Shown: positions 1-8,497 of the stretch, piece by piece
Layout of the letters: every line of letters starts with the position of its first letter
Numbering within the stretch: position 1 is the first letter of the stretch
From: Janibacter terrae NBRC 107853
GTDB taxonomy: Bacteria > Actinomycetota > Actinomycetes > Actinomycetales > Dermatophilaceae
DNA length: 64,000 bases
Reading direction: 5' to 3'
NCBI RefSeq assembly: GCF_001591405.1
Contig: NZ_BCUV01000006.1
Span: 744,001-808,000, forward strand
Position numbers and translations under genes: made by a program
The notes under the pieces: model-generated
What the model saw: the letters and a program-made list of their open reading frames with translations, nothing else
Database searches by the model: none
What the model was told of the DNA's origin: nothing

Positions 1-8
1 TCCCTTCC

Positions 9-935
9 ATGAGCACCGCAGCGTCGACCCCCTTCGCCCTGCCGGCAGGCGTGGACCTCACCGTCCGCCCGCTCCGGGCCACGGACGCCGAGGCGGTCGT
101 CGCGCTCGCCCGCGCCGACGAGGCCGAGTCGCTGGCCGAGCCGGTCACCGAGCTGGTCGACGTGCAGCGCGCCTGGCGGCTGCCGACCACCGACCTCGAC
201 CACCGCTCGCTGGCCCTCCTCGACGGCACCCGCCTCGTCGGCTACCTCGTCGTCGGGGCGCACGGTCGCCTCGACGCGGTCGTCGCGGCCTCGCACCGCG
301 GCCGCGGCATCGGGCGCGCCCTGCTCGACCACGCCATGGTCGTGGCCCGCAACCAAGGTGACCCGGAGGTCTCGCAGACGGTGCCCGTCGGCAGTCCCGC
401 CCACCGCTTCCTCGACGCGGCCGGCGGCACCGCGACCTGGGACTCCTGGATCCTCGAGCTGCCGGCCGACCGCCGCCTGCCCGAGCAGGCGCTCCCCGAC
501 GGCTTCACGCTCGGCGAGGGGCGGCCCGAGGAGATGCACTCCGTGCACCTGGTCAAGGAGGCCGCCTTCGACGAGTGGCCCGGCCGGCGCCCGACGAGCT
601 ACGAGGACTGGGCGGCCGACTTCCTCGAGGGCGAGGAGGCCGCGCCGTGGCGCTGCCGCGTCGTGCGCGACCGCGAGGGCCGCGTCGTGGCCATGGCGAT
701 GGTCATCGGCAGCGAGGACGGGATGCTCTGGGTCGACCAGCTCGCCGTCGCCGCCCCGCACCGCGGCCTCGGCCTGGGCCGTGCCCTGCTCGCGGACTCC
801 TTCGCGGAGGGACGTCGGCGCGGGCTGGCCCGTGCGGGGCTGTCGACCGACTCGCGCACCGGTGCGCTCGGCCTGTACGAGCACGTCGGCATGGAGGTCA
901 CCGCGACCTTCCGCCACCTCGCGATCCCGGTGTGA
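9..935 (+). CDS. Tandem GNAT-family N-acetyltransferase (MshD-like architecture)
   Basis: A 308-residue protein built of two GNAT folds. Each carries an acetyl-CoA pyrophosphate-binding motif of the R/Q-x-x-G-x-G/A type: RGRGIGRALL near residue 98 and RGLGLGRALL near 252. The family transfers an acetyl group from acetyl-CoA to an amine. Tandem-GNAT proteins of about 300 aa in Actinobacteria include mycothiol synthase MshD, which acetylates Cys-GlcN-Ins. The match here is by architecture only, so mycothiol synthesis is a possibility and not a call. The ATG at 9 is the first start visible in the window; an upstream start outside it cannot be excluded. Confidence 0.75.
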   Translation: MSTAASTPFALPAGVDLTVRPLRATDAEAVVALARADEAESLAEPVTELVDVQRAWRLPTTDLDHRSLALLDGTRLVGYLVVGAHGRLDAVVAASHRGRGIGRALLDHAMVVARNQGDPEVSQTVPVGSPAHRFLDAAGGTATWDSWILELPADRRLPEQALPDGFTLGEGRPEEMHSVHLVKEAAFDEWPGRRPTSYEDWAADFLEGEEAAPWRCRVVRDREGRVVAMAMVIGSEDGMLWVDQLAVAAPHRGLGLGRALLADSFAEGRRRGLARAGLSTDSRTGALGLYEHVGMEVTATFRHLAIPV

Positions 936-956
936 GGGACGACGAGGGACGACCGA

Positions 957-1409
957 TCAGTAGTACCGGGTCGTGCAGAGGTACACGCGGGTCTTCACCG
1001 TGCCGGCCGTCGAGGTGCCCATGGCGCGCTTCTTGGCCAGGCGCACGGTGGGCCACTTGTACTTGCCGTACGCGCTGCCGTAGCGGACCGGGCGGTTCTT
1101 GGAGTCGTACTTGACCGCGACGGCGGCGCACCCGTTGCTGACCCACACGACGTTCTTGCAGTAGGAGGAATAGCTGTACTGCTTGCAGCGCTTCAGGGCC
1201 GCGCTCTGGGCGCTGCTGCGGTACTTGGCGTTGACCGACGTGCCGACGGCGAGGGTGCGGGTGTTGAGGGCGATGGCGCCGTAGTAGTTCGTCGCCGCGG
1301 ACGAGGAGTCCTGGGTGACGGCCGCGCCGGCGGGCGCGGTGGCGAGGGTCGTGGCGGTGAGCGCGACGGCGGCGGACGCCACGGCGGCACGGGTGATGAC
1401 GGACTTCAT
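957..1409 (-). CDS. Secreted DUF4189-domain protein
   Basis: A 150-residue protein with an N-terminal signal peptide: MKSV, a basic residue, an Ala-rich hydrophobic core and an AGA-A cleavage region near residue 27. The mature part has the DUF4189 pattern: a YYGAIALN start, an AALKRC segment, then paired cysteines around VVWVSNGCAAVAV. DUF4189 has no established function. It is a small cysteine-containing extracellular domain. The start is the ATG at 1409, preceded by a Shine-Dalgarno (SD) GGGGAG. It ends 22 bp from the convergent acetyltransferase stop. Confidence 0.75.
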   Translation of the reverse strand: MKSVITRAAVASAAVALTATTLATAPAGAAVTQDSSSAATNYYGAIALNTRTLAVGTSVNAKYRSSAQSAALKRCKQYSYSSYCKNVVWVSNGCAAVAVKYDSKNRPVRYGSAYGKYKWPTVRLAKKRAMGTSTAGTVKTRVYLCTTRYY

Positions 1410-1518
1410 GGATGACTCCCCTGGTGTGGTGGTGGCGGCCCCGGTGGCCGCCCCGGTGGACATCTTGGCGCCCGCGCCGGGCGCGCGCCATGGGGAGTCC
1501 TCCCCCGCAGGCGAGCGC

Positions 1519-2040
1519 TCAGGGCAGGCGGAAGTCGTCCAGCTGTGCCGCCCCGAAGGCGAGGTCCTCCCAGTGCCCCGAGAAGCGCAGCACCGCTGCC
1601 GCGGCCGGCGGGAACCCCTGACCCAGGCACTCGTGCGCGTGCGCCCGGCCCTCGCCGTCGGCGAGCAGGCTCGCGGCCGCGGGGAGCCCGGGCGCGTGGC
1701 CGATGACGAGGAGCACGCTCGCGTCGTCCGTCGACTCGCGTACCACGGAGAGCACGTCCTCGGCGTCGGCGTTGTACAACCGGTGCTCGATCCGGACCTC
1801 GGCCTCCGCGCACCCGGCCTCGGCGACCTCCTGCATCGTCTCCCGGGTGCGCAGGGCGGGCGAGCACATGACCTCGTCGCAGCCCAGACCCCGCTCGCGC
1901 AGCCAGCGGCCCACCTCCTGAGCCTGGGCGCGGCCCGGCTCGGACAGGGGGCGCTCGCGGTCGTCCTGACCGGCACGGCCCGGCTCGGGCTCGGCGTGCC
2001 GCAGCAGGATCAGGGTCCGGTCCTCTGCTGACGTCGTCAT
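1519..2040 (-). CDS. SixA-like histidine phosphatase
   Basis: A 173-residue protein of the histidine phosphatase superfamily. The phosphate-binding LRHAEP motif lies at about residues 12-17, where the His would be the phosphorylated nucleophile. The second catalytic His is in VIGHAPGLP. The short length and the RHAE variant resemble phosphohistidine phosphatase SixA, which dephosphorylates HPt-type phosphohistidine in E. coli. The actual substrate cannot be read from sequence. The start is the ATG at 2040, divergent from the sugar dehydrogenase gene only 61 bp away. Confidence 0.8.
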   Translation of the reverse strand: MTTSAEDRTLILLRHAEPEPGRAGQDDRERPLSEPGRAQAQEVGRWLRERGLGCDEVMCSPALRTRETMQEVAEAGCAEAEVRIEHRLYNADAEDVLSVVRESTDDASVLLVIGHAPGLPAAASLLADGEGRAHAHECLGQGFPPAAAAVLRFSGHWEDLAFGAAQLDDFRLP

Positions 2041-2089
2041 GCCCCGAGTGTGGCCCGCGACACACCTGCGCGCCACCCCTGCGCGGCGG

Positions 2090-2095
2090 TAGCGT
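2090..2095 (+). promoter_or_regulatory. Predicted leaderless -10 box for the sugar dehydrogenase
   Basis: TAGCGT sits 6 nt before the ATG at 2102. This fits the actinobacterial leaderless pattern, TANNNT followed by the start codon at about +1. No good -35 is visible. Confidence 0.5.
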
Positions 2096-2101
2096 CGGGA
2101 C

Positions 2102-3235
2102 ATGACGCGCCGCGCCGTCCGCACCACCCTCGCCCTGGGCCTGACGCTCGGGCTGGTGGCCTGCGGCTCCGTGGACGAAGGAGGCGGGACCTCCCCTTCG
2201 TCGTCCCGGACGTCCTCGTCCGCCCCGTCCTCGTCCGGCTCGTCGGGCTCGTCGGGCACCACCGTGGAGGGCACTGTCACGGTGGTGACGACCGATCTCC
2301 AGGTGCCGTGGGACCTCGCCTTCCTCCCCGGCGGTGACGCGCTGGTGACGCTGCGCGACAGCGGTGACGTCGTGCGGATCTCCGACGGCGAGCAGCAGGC
2401 GGTCGGGACCGTCCCGGGTGTCGTGGCCGAGGGCGAAGGGGGTCTCCTGGGGCTCGCCGTCTCCCCCGACTTCGCCCAGGACGACACGCTCTTCGTCTAC
2501 GCGACCACCGCCGAGGACAACCGCGTGCTGCGGATGACGTTGGGCGCCAGCGGGATCGGTGACGTCGAGCCGGTGCTCACGGGTATCCCCAAGGCGGGCA
2601 ACCACAACGGCGGGCGCATCGCCTTCGGTCCCGACGGTTACCTCTACGTCGCGACCGGTGATGCCGGCGACACCGACTCCGCGCAGGACCCGGCGAGCCT
2701 CGGCGGCAAGATCCTGCGGATCACGCCCGACGGCGAGCCGGCACCGGGCAACCCGGTCGCGAGCTCCCCCGTGTGGACCTCGGGCCACCGCAACGTCCAG
2801 GGGCTGGCGTGGCGGGAGGACGGGACGATGTGGGCCAGCGAGTTCGGTCAGGACACCTGGGACGAGCTCAACCGCATCACCCGCGGCGGCAGCTACGGCT
2901 GGCCGCAGGTCGAGGGCGAAGGGGGCCGCGAGGCGTTCGTCGACCCCGTCGCCACGTGGTCCACCGCCGACGCCTCCCCGAGCGGCATCGCCGTCGAGCG
3001 GGACGGGTCGATCGTCATGGCCGCGCTGCGCGGCGAGAGCCTGTGGCGCGTGCCGGTCACCGGCAGCGGTGACGACCTGCGGGTCGGCACCCCGGAGCGG
3101 CTGCTGCAGGGCGAGTACGGGCGGCTGCGGGACGTCGAGCGCGCGCCCGACGGGAGCCTGTGGGTGCTCACCAGCAACACCTTCCGCGGGGAGCCCCGCG
3201 ACGGGGACGACCGGGTGCTGCGCCTGCGTCCGTGA
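2102..3235 (+). CDS. PQQ-dependent sugar dehydrogenase-type lipoprotein
   Basis: A 377-residue protein. Its signal peptide ends in the lipobox LVAC, with lipidated Cys21, followed by a Ser/Gly-rich linker to about residue 55. The rest is a soluble glucose dehydrogenase (Asd/GSDH) six-bladed propeller. Diagnostic segments are VPWDLAFLPGG, GNHNGG, YVATGDAG, SGHRNVQGLAW, and EFGQDTWDE with YGWP. Family members oxidise sugars using PQQ at the cell surface. PQQ biosynthesis genes are not in the window, and many homologues have no proven activity, so the substrate is unknown. Confidence 0.85.
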   Translation: MTRRAVRTTLALGLTLGLVACGSVDEGGGTSPSSSRTSSSAPSSSGSSGSSGTTVEGTVTVVTTDLQVPWDLAFLPGGDALVTLRDSGDVVRISDGEQQAVGTVPGVVAEGEGGLLGLAVSPDFAQDDTLFVYATTAEDNRVLRMTLGASGIGDVEPVLTGIPKAGNHNGGRIAFGPDGYLYVATGDAGDTDSAQDPASLGGKILRITPDGEPAPGNPVASSPVWTSGHRNVQGLAWREDGTMWASEFGQDTWDELNRITRGGSYGWPQVEGEGGREAFVDPVATWSTADASPSGIAVERDGSIVMAALRGESLWRVPVTGSGDDLRVGTPERLLQGEYGRLRDVERAPDGSLWVLTSNTFRGEPRDGDDRVLRLRP

Positions 3236-3250
3236 CCGTGGCGGGGGCGC

Positions 3251-4168
3251 TCAGCCTGCGTGGACGAGGTTGATCGGCTGCTCACCCGCGACCATCGCGG
3301 CGATCTGACGGCGCAGCATCGTCACCGCACGCGGCCGGAAGGCCTGGGTCACGCCACCGACGTGGGGGCTGATGATGACGCCCGGCGCCGACCAGAGGGG
3401 GTGGCCCTCGGGCAGGGGCTCGGGGTCGGTGACGTCGAGCGCGAAGCGCAACCGGCCGGCGTGCCGCAGCGCCGCCTCCGTGTCGAGGGCCGTCCCGCGC
3501 CCGACGTTGACGACGAGCGAGCCGTCGGCGAGGGCGGACAGGGCCTCCTCACCGAGCATCTGCGCGGTGGCGTCCGATCCGGGCAGGACCGAGATGACGA
3601 TGTCGTGCTCGGGGAGCAGGTCGAGCAGCTCGTCGGTGCCGTGGACCGCGTCGACGAGGTCGTCGCCGGCGCGGGCGCGCGCGGCGACCGCCGTCGTCGT
3701 GACCTCGAAGGGGGCGAGCCGCTCGGCGATCGCCCGCCCCACGGAGCCGTAGCCGAGGACGAGGACGCGCTTGTCGGCCAGACCGGGCCGAAACTGCCGG
3801 GGCAGCCACTCCCCCTTCGCCTGTGCCCGCGCGAACTCGTCGAAGCCGCGCTGCGAGGCGAGGACGAGGGCGAGCGCGAGCTCGGCGGTGGCCGCGTCGT
3901 GGACCCCCTTCGCGTTGGCGAGGGCGACGCCGTCCGGCAGCACCGGCACGATGTTGTCGAAGCCTGCGGACAGCAGCTGCACGAGCCGCACCGAGGGCTG
4001 CTCGGCGACGACGGCGACGCCGTCGGGCCGGGTCATGTACGGGGCGATGTAGAGGTCGACCGCCTCACCGGGGGGTCCGGTGCGCGGGTCCCAGACGACG
4101 GGCGTCATGCCGTCGACGGGACCGACGTCGTCGAGCCAGCTGCGGTCGGGGAAGGAGACGGTGACCAT
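3251..4168 (-). CDS. D-isomer-specific 2-hydroxyacid dehydrogenase
   Basis: A 305-residue NAD(P)-dependent oxidoreductase. The Rossmann motif is VLGYGSVGRAIAE at about 145-158. NVGRG is followed by DVTDPEPLPEGHPLW. The catalytic His is in ISPHVGG. These enzymes interconvert D-2-hydroxyacids and 2-oxoacids; the substrate is not evident. The start at ATG 4168 is chosen because TACCAT lies 6 nt upstream as a leaderless -10. An 8-bp-arm palindrome at 4196-4215 covers the expected -35 region and is a candidate operator. The gene converges on the sugar dehydrogenase. Confidence 0.85.
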   Translation of the reverse strand: MVTVSFPDRSWLDDVGPVDGMTPVVWDPRTGPPGEAVDLYIAPYMTRPDGVAVVAEQPSVRLVQLLSAGFDNIVPVLPDGVALANAKGVHDAATAELALALVLASQRGFDEFARAQAKGEWLPRQFRPGLADKRVLVLGYGSVGRAIAERLAPFEVTTTAVAARARAGDDLVDAVHGTDELLDLLPEHDIVISVLPGSDATAQMLGEEALSALADGSLVVNVGRGTALDTEAALRHAGRLRFALDVTDPEPLPEGHPLWSAPGVIISPHVGGVTQAFRPRAVTMLRRQIAAMVAGEQPINLVHAG

Positions 4169-4174
4169 GCGCCG

Positions 4175-4180
4175 ATGGTA
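4175..4180 (-). promoter_or_regulatory. Predicted leaderless -10 box for the hydroxyacid dehydrogenase
   Basis: On the minus strand TACCAT stands 6 nt before the ATG at 4168, matching the TANNNT rule seen at other starts in this window. Confidence 0.45.
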
Positions 4181-4195
4181 GGCCGGGGCATCCGG

Positions 4196-4215
4196 CATGG
4201 GTACAACTACCCATG
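4196..4215. promoter_or_regulatory. Operator-like perfect palindrome CATGGGTA-N4-TACCCATG
   Basis: Two perfect 8-bp arms are separated by CAAC. The site lies between divergent genes and covers the predicted -35 region of the hydroxyacid dehydrogenase promoter. Its geometry suits a dimeric repressor. No adjacent regulator gene is visible. Confidence 0.5.
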
Positions 4216-4297
4216 GACGCGGTGCGACCGCGGTGGGTCCATGGAGGTCAGGGATGTCCCGTGGGGAGACGTCCCCGCACCCCGAGAGGACACCGCC

Positions 4298-4891
4298 ATG
4301 AAGCGGATGCTCAGCACCATCGTCACGTCCGGCCTCTGCACCGCGGGCCTCGCGCTCACGAGCACCGCCCAGGCCGCACCCACCATCGAGGACCCGCCGA
4401 CGACCCACCACCGGTACGCGCAGTCCGAGGTGGTGCTCGGCGGCGCGTGGACCGTCGAGTTCGGCTCGCCGATCCGCGGCAACCGGCACCAGGTCAGGCT
4501 GCGCACCGACAACGGTCGGGTGAGCGGCTTCATCCGCTCGTTCTACTGCCCGAGCGGCGCGAGCGTCTCACCCCGCTGGGCCTCCGCGCGGTGCACGCAC
4601 CGGCAGACGATCTGGCTGAAGAACACCCCCGACAACCCGTGGGTCGGCTGGGTCAGCAGCAGCGGCACCCGGGCGACCCAGCGCGACTACCTCATGGGGG
4701 TCAGCGGGTCGAGGGCGTGGCCCTTCGACGCCGACTTCCGGCTGTACGCGTCGTCCGCGGTGACCGACGACGGTGACGGGACCTTCTACTCGTGGTGGCG
4801 CGACGCCACCCCGCACGGGTCCTTCGCCGGCAAGCCGATCCTCTCCGGCACCAAGCGCTACGGCACGATCGGCGGGTACGGACCCGCCTGA
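4298..4891 (+). CDS. Secreted protein of unknown function
   Basis: A 197-residue protein with a clear signal peptide (MKRMLST, a hydrophobic stretch, then TAQAAP at about 25-30). I do not recognise the mature domain. It is rich in Trp, Tyr and Arg, has two Cys (in FYCPSGA and SARCTHRQ) that could form a disulfide, and has repeated W/G segments suggesting a beta-rich fold. The start is the ATG at 4298, with an SD-like GAGAGG about 10 nt upstream. It is divergent from the hydroxyacid dehydrogenase and ends 2 bp from the gatB stop. Confidence 0.65.
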   Translation: MKRMLSTIVTSGLCTAGLALTSTAQAAPTIEDPPTTHHRYAQSEVVLGGAWTVEFGSPIRGNRHQVRLRTDNGRVSGFIRSFYCPSGASVSPRWASARCTHRQTIWLKNTPDNPWVGWVSSSGTRATQRDYLMGVSGSRAWPFDADFRLYASSAVTDDGDGTFYSWWRDATPHGSFAGKPILSGTKRYGTIGGYGPA

Positions 4892-4893
4892 CC

Positions 4894-6468
4894 TCAGCCC
4901 TCGGCGCCGAGCCTGGCGAGGATGATCTCGCGCGCCTTGCCGGCGTCGGCCTGACCGCGCATCTCCTTCATCACCTGGCCGATGAGGGCGCCCGCGGCCT
5001 GCACCTTGCCGCCGCGGATCTTGTCCGCGACGTCGGGGTTGGCCTCGATGACCTTGTCGACGGCCGCCTCGAGGGCACCGTCGTCCTGGACGAGCTCCAG
5101 CCCGCGCGCGTCGGCGACGGCCGTCGGCGTGCCCTCGCCGTCGAGGACGCCCTCGAGGACCTGACGGGCCATCTTGTCGTTGAGCCGGCCCGCGCCGACC
5201 ATCGACTCGAGCTCGGCGACGTGCTGCGGGGTGACCCCGACCTGCTCCGCGTAGGTCACGAGGTCCACGCCCTGCGTGTTGGCCCGGCGTGAGGGCTCAC
5301 CGAGCCACCACTTGCGAGCGGCCTGCGGCTTGGCGCCCGCGGCGACGGTGGCCTCGATCAGCTCGACGGCGCCGGCGTTGAGCACGTCGCGCATCTCGAG
5401 GTCGGAGTAGCCCCAGTCGTCCTGCAGCCGCTTGCGGCGCTCGGCCGGCGGCTCGGGCAGGGTGGCGCGCAGCTCCTCGACCCACTCACGGCTCGGGGCG
5501 ACGGGGACGAGGTCGGGCTCGGGGAAGTAGCGGTAGTCGTCGGCGTCGGACTTCGGACGGCCGCTCGTCGTGGCGCCGGTGTCCTCGTGCCAGTGGCGGG
5601 TCTCCTGCAGGATCGAGCCGCCACCGGTGAGCACCGCGGCGTGGCGGCAGACCTCGTAGCGCACCGCCCGCTCGACCGAGCGCAGGCTGTTGACGTTCTT
5701 GGTCTCGGTGCGGGTGCCGAGCGGGACCTCGAGCTGGGCGGGCCCGGCCGGGTCCTCGCCCGCCTTGGGACGAAGGGAGAGGTTGACGTCGCAGCGCATC
5801 GACCCCTGCTCCATCTTCACGTCCGAGACGTCCAGGGCACGCAGCAGGTCGCGCAGCGCGGCGACGTAGGCCTTGGCGACCTCGGGGGCGCGCTCCCCCG
5901 CACCGACGATCGGCCGGGTGACGATCTCGATGAGCGGGATGCCGGCACGGTTGAAGTCGACGAGCGAGTACTCGGCGCCGTGGATGCGACCGGTGGACCC
6001 ACCCACGTGCAGGCTCTTGCCGGTGTCCTCCTCCATGTGGGCGCGCTCGATCTCGACCCGGAAGGTCTCGGTGCCCTCGCCGGAGGCAGCCGGGATGTCG
6101 ACGTCGAGGTACCCGTCGAAGGCGATCGGCTCGTCGTACTGCGAGGTCTGGAAGTTCTTCGGCATGTCCGGGTAGAAGTAGTTCTTCCGGGCGAAGCGGC
6201 ACCACTGCGCGATCTCGCAGTTGAGCGCCAGGCCGATGCGGATCGCGGACTCGACAGCGGTCGCGTTGACGACCGGGAGGGCGCCGGGCAGACCGAGGCA
6301 GACCGGGCAGACCTGGGTGTTGGGCTCGGCGCCGAAGCCGGTCGCGCACCCGCAGAACATCTTGGTGCTCGTCCCGAGCTCGACGTGCACCTCGAGACCC
6401 ATGACGGGGTCGAAGGTGGCCAGGGCCTCGTCGTACCCGAGGACCTCGTCGGTGGTGGTCGTCGCCAT
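4894..6468 (-). CDS. gatB: Asp-tRNA(Asn)/Glu-tRNA(Gln) amidotransferase subunit B
   Basis: A 524-residue GatB. With GatA and GatC it converts Glu-tRNA(Gln) and, where relevant, Asp-tRNA(Asn) to the amidated forms. GatB phosphorylates the misacylated aminoacyl group and binds tRNA. The N-terminal kinase-like domain has the Cys cluster CGCATG...CPVCLG (zinc site, about residues 39-58) and the conserved [16 protein letters not shown] block. The C-terminal about 150 residues form the YqeY-like tRNA-binding tail. It is last in gatCAB, starting 4 nt after the gatA stop. Confidence 0.97.
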   Translation of the reverse strand: MATTTTDEVLGYDEALATFDPVMGLEVHVELGTSTKMFCGCATGFGAEPNTQVCPVCLGLPGALPVVNATAVESAIRIGLALNCEIAQWCRFARKNYFYPDMPKNFQTSQYDEPIAFDGYLDVDIPAASGEGTETFRVEIERAHMEEDTGKSLHVGGSTGRIHGAEYSLVDFNRAGIPLIEIVTRPIVGAGERAPEVAKAYVAALRDLLRALDVSDVKMEQGSMRCDVNLSLRPKAGEDPAGPAQLEVPLGTRTETKNVNSLRSVERAVRYEVCRHAAVLTGGGSILQETRHWHEDTGATTSGRPKSDADDYRYFPEPDLVPVAPSREWVEELRATLPEPPAERRKRLQDDWGYSDLEMRDVLNAGAVELIEATVAAGAKPQAARKWWLGEPSRRANTQGVDLVTYAEQVGVTPQHVAELESMVGAGRLNDKMARQVLEGVLDGEGTPTAVADARGLELVQDDGALEAAVDKVIEANPDVADKIRGGKVQAAGALIGQVMKEMRGQADAGKAREIILARLGAEG

Positions 6469-6471
6469 GTC

Positions 6472-7986
6472 TCAGGCTCCCTTCGTGATGGCCAGCTCGG
6501 GGGCCTGCTCGAGCAGGTGCCCGCCCCAGGCGGAGACGAGGCGCTGCTCGAGGGCGGCGCCGACGGTGTAGAGGCGGTCGTCGGCCATGGCGGGCGCGAG
6601 GACCTGGAAGCCTGCGGGCAGCCCGTCCTCGGCGAGGCCGCTCGGCAGCGACATGCCGGGTACACCGGCGAGGTTGGCCGGGATCGTCGCGATGTCGCCG
6701 CGGTACATGGCCATCGGGTCGTCGGTCTTGTCGCCGAAGCGGAAGGCCGTCGTCGGGGCCGTCGGGCTGACGAGGACGTCGGCGATCTCGAAGGCCTTCG
6801 CGAAGTCGTCGGCGATGAGGCGACGTACCTTCTGCGCGCTGCCGTAGTAGGCGTCGTAGTAGCCCGACGACAGGGCGTAGGTGCCGAGGATGATGCGGCG
6901 CTTGACCTCGTCACCGAAGCCCGCGTCGCGCGAGGCGGCCATGACCTGCTCGGCGCTCGGGTCCTCGACACCCTGCGGGGAGACGCGCAGACCGTAGCGC
7001 ATCGCGTCGAAGCGGGCGAGGTTGCTGCTCGCCTCGCTCGGCATGATCAGGTAGTACGCGCCGAGGGCGTGCACGAAGTTGGGGCAGGAGACCTCGACGA
7101 CCTCGGCGCCGGCGTCGACGAGGTGCTGCACCGACTCGTCGAAGCGCGCCTGGACGAGCGGCGAGAAGCCCTCGCCGGTGAGCTCCTTGACGATGCCGAT
7201 GCGCATGCCCGTGACGTCCGCGCGCCGGGCGGCGCCGACGACGTCGGGGACCGGCTGGTCGATGGACGTCGAGTCGAGCGGGTCGTGCCCGGCCATGACC
7301 TCGTGGAGCAGCGCGGTGTCCAGGACCGTGCGGGCGCACGGGCCGGCCTGGTCGAGCGAGGAGGCCATCGCGATGAGGCCGTAGCGGGAGACGCCGCCGT
7401 AGGTCGGCTTGACGCCGACCGAGCCGGTGACGGCGGCGGGCTGGCGGATCGAGCCGCCGGTGTCGGTACCGGTCGCGAGCGGCGCCTGCCAGGACGCGAC
7501 GACAGCGCTCGAGCCACCGCCGGAGCCGCCGGGGATGCGCTCGAGGTCCCACGGGTTGCGGGTCAGGCCGTAGGCCGAGTGCTCGGTCGAGGACCCCATG
7601 GCGAACTCGTCCATGTTGGTCTTGCCGAGGATCGGCAGTCCGGCCGCCTTGAGCCGGGTGACCACCGTGGAGTCGTACGGCGGGATCCAGCCCTCGAGGA
7701 TCCGGGACCCGGCGGTCGTCGGGATGCCGGTCGTCGTCATGACGTCCTTGACGGCGATCGGGACGCCGGCGAGACGGTGGAGGGTCTCCCCCTTCGCCCG
7801 GCGCTCGTCGACCGCGCGGGCCTCGGCGAGCGCGGACTCGCCCGCGACGTGGAGGTACGCGCCGACCTGCTCGTCGACCCCCTCGATGCGGTCGAGGTGG
7901 GCGCGGGTGACCTGCTCGGAGGAGAGGTCGCCGGAGGCCAGCGCGTCGGCGAGCGCGGCAGCGGTCATGCGGGTGGGGTCGCTCAT
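6472..7986 (-). CDS. gatA: Glu-tRNA(Gln) amidotransferase subunit A
   Basis: A 504-residue amidase-signature enzyme that releases ammonia from glutamine for the GatB reaction. The Ser-cisSer-Lys triad is visible: Lys in [10 protein letters not shown] (about residue 77), the Gly-Ser-rich [12 protein letters not shown] segment, and the nucleophile in [11 protein letters not shown]. The ATG at 7986 is chosen over a TTG one codon earlier because AAGGA lies at good spacing. It lies between gatC and gatB on the minus strand. Confidence 0.97.
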   Translation of the reverse strand: MSDPTRMTAAALADALASGDLSSEQVTRAHLDRIEGVDEQVGAYLHVAGESALAEARAVDERRAKGETLHRLAGVPIAVKDVMTTTGIPTTAGSRILEGWIPPYDSTVVTRLKAAGLPILGKTNMDEFAMGSSTEHSAYGLTRNPWDLERIPGGSGGGSSAVVASWQAPLATGTDTGGSIRQPAAVTGSVGVKPTYGGVSRYGLIAMASSLDQAGPCARTVLDTALLHEVMAGHDPLDSTSIDQPVPDVVGAARRADVTGMRIGIVKELTGEGFSPLVQARFDESVQHLVDAGAEVVEVSCPNFVHALGAYYLIMPSEASSNLARFDAMRYGLRVSPQGVEDPSAEQVMAASRDAGFGDEVKRRIILGTYALSSGYYDAYYGSAQKVRRLIADDFAKAFEIADVLVSPTAPTTAFRFGDKTDDPMAMYRGDIATIPANLAGVPGMSLPSGLAEDGLPAGFQVLAPAMADDRLYTVGAALEQRLVSAWGGHLLEQAPELAITKGA

Positions 7987-8001
7987 CAAGGTCCTTCTGG
8001 C

Positions 8002-8298
8002 TCAGTCTTCGGTGAGGATGCGCGGCACGGCGAAGCGCTCGACCTCGGAGGCCGGCGCCATCGCGAGGGCCTGCTCGGGGGTCAACGAGGGACGCACCTC
8101 GTCGGGGCGGGTGACGTTGACGATCGGCATCGGGTGGCTCATCGGCTCGACGCCCTCGATCGGGGCCTGCGAGACGGCCTCGACGGAGGAGATGATGGTC
8201 GCGAGCTCGCCGACCATGCGGTCGAGCTCGGCGTCGGAGAGGTCGATGCGGGCCAACGAGGCCAGGTGCGCCACGTCGTCGCGGGAGAGGTCAGCCAT
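8002..8298 (-). CDS. gatC: Glu-tRNA(Gln) amidotransferase subunit C
   Basis: A 98-residue GatC, the small subunit that wraps and stabilises the GatA/GatB interface. The N-terminal helix HLASLARIDLSDAELDRM and the SHPMPIVNVTRPDEVRPSLT belt are typical. It is first in gatCAB. TAGACT lies 7 nt before the ATG at 8298, so the operon may be transcribed as a leaderless message. Confidence 0.95.
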   Translation of the reverse strand: MADLSRDDVAHLASLARIDLSDAELDRMVGELATIISSVEAVSQAPIEGVEPMSHPMPIVNVTRPDEVRPSLTPEQALAMAPASEVERFAVPRILTED

Positions 8299-8305
8299 GC
8301 GGGAC

Positions 8306-8311
8306 AGTCTA
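8306..8311 (-). promoter_or_regulatory. Predicted leaderless -10 box for gatCAB
   Basis: The minus strand reads TAGACT, 7 nt before the gatC ATG at 8298. Confidence 0.5.
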
Positions 8312-8342
8312 GGAGCCGGCGAAGGGGGCGCCGCCCCCGGTC

Positions 8343-8450
8343 GATCCGCGGGTACGACGTGCACTCGGCTTCCCGCGGAGTCCGCGGCCCCTGACGCCGC
8401 GGGACCGCGCCGCGAAGGACCCTCACGAGAGCACGTCGTACTCGCGCGTC
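8343..8450. repeat. 108-bp inverted-repeat element, copy 1 (GGGTACGACGTGC arms)
   Basis: Arms at 8343-8366 and 8427-8450 are 24 nt long with four mismatches and share the core GTACGACGTGC. The interior contains its own CCGCGG-rich palindromes. A second element of identical total length and nearly the same arms lies at 9403-9510, so the two bracket the DUF559 gene. The interior sequences of the two copies are not recognisably similar. It sits in the gap between divergent gatC and the DUF559 gene, so it is not a simple convergent-gene terminator. Confidence 0.7.
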
Positions 8451-8497
8451 ACGAACCTGTGGACAACTGCCGGCGCGCCCGAGCGGTGGGCGCGAGG

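Noticed and set aside
5587-8394. 935-codon open frame opposite gatB/gatA
   Set aside because: Shadow of gatCAB with low-complexity composition and no start signal; the real genes are unambiguous.
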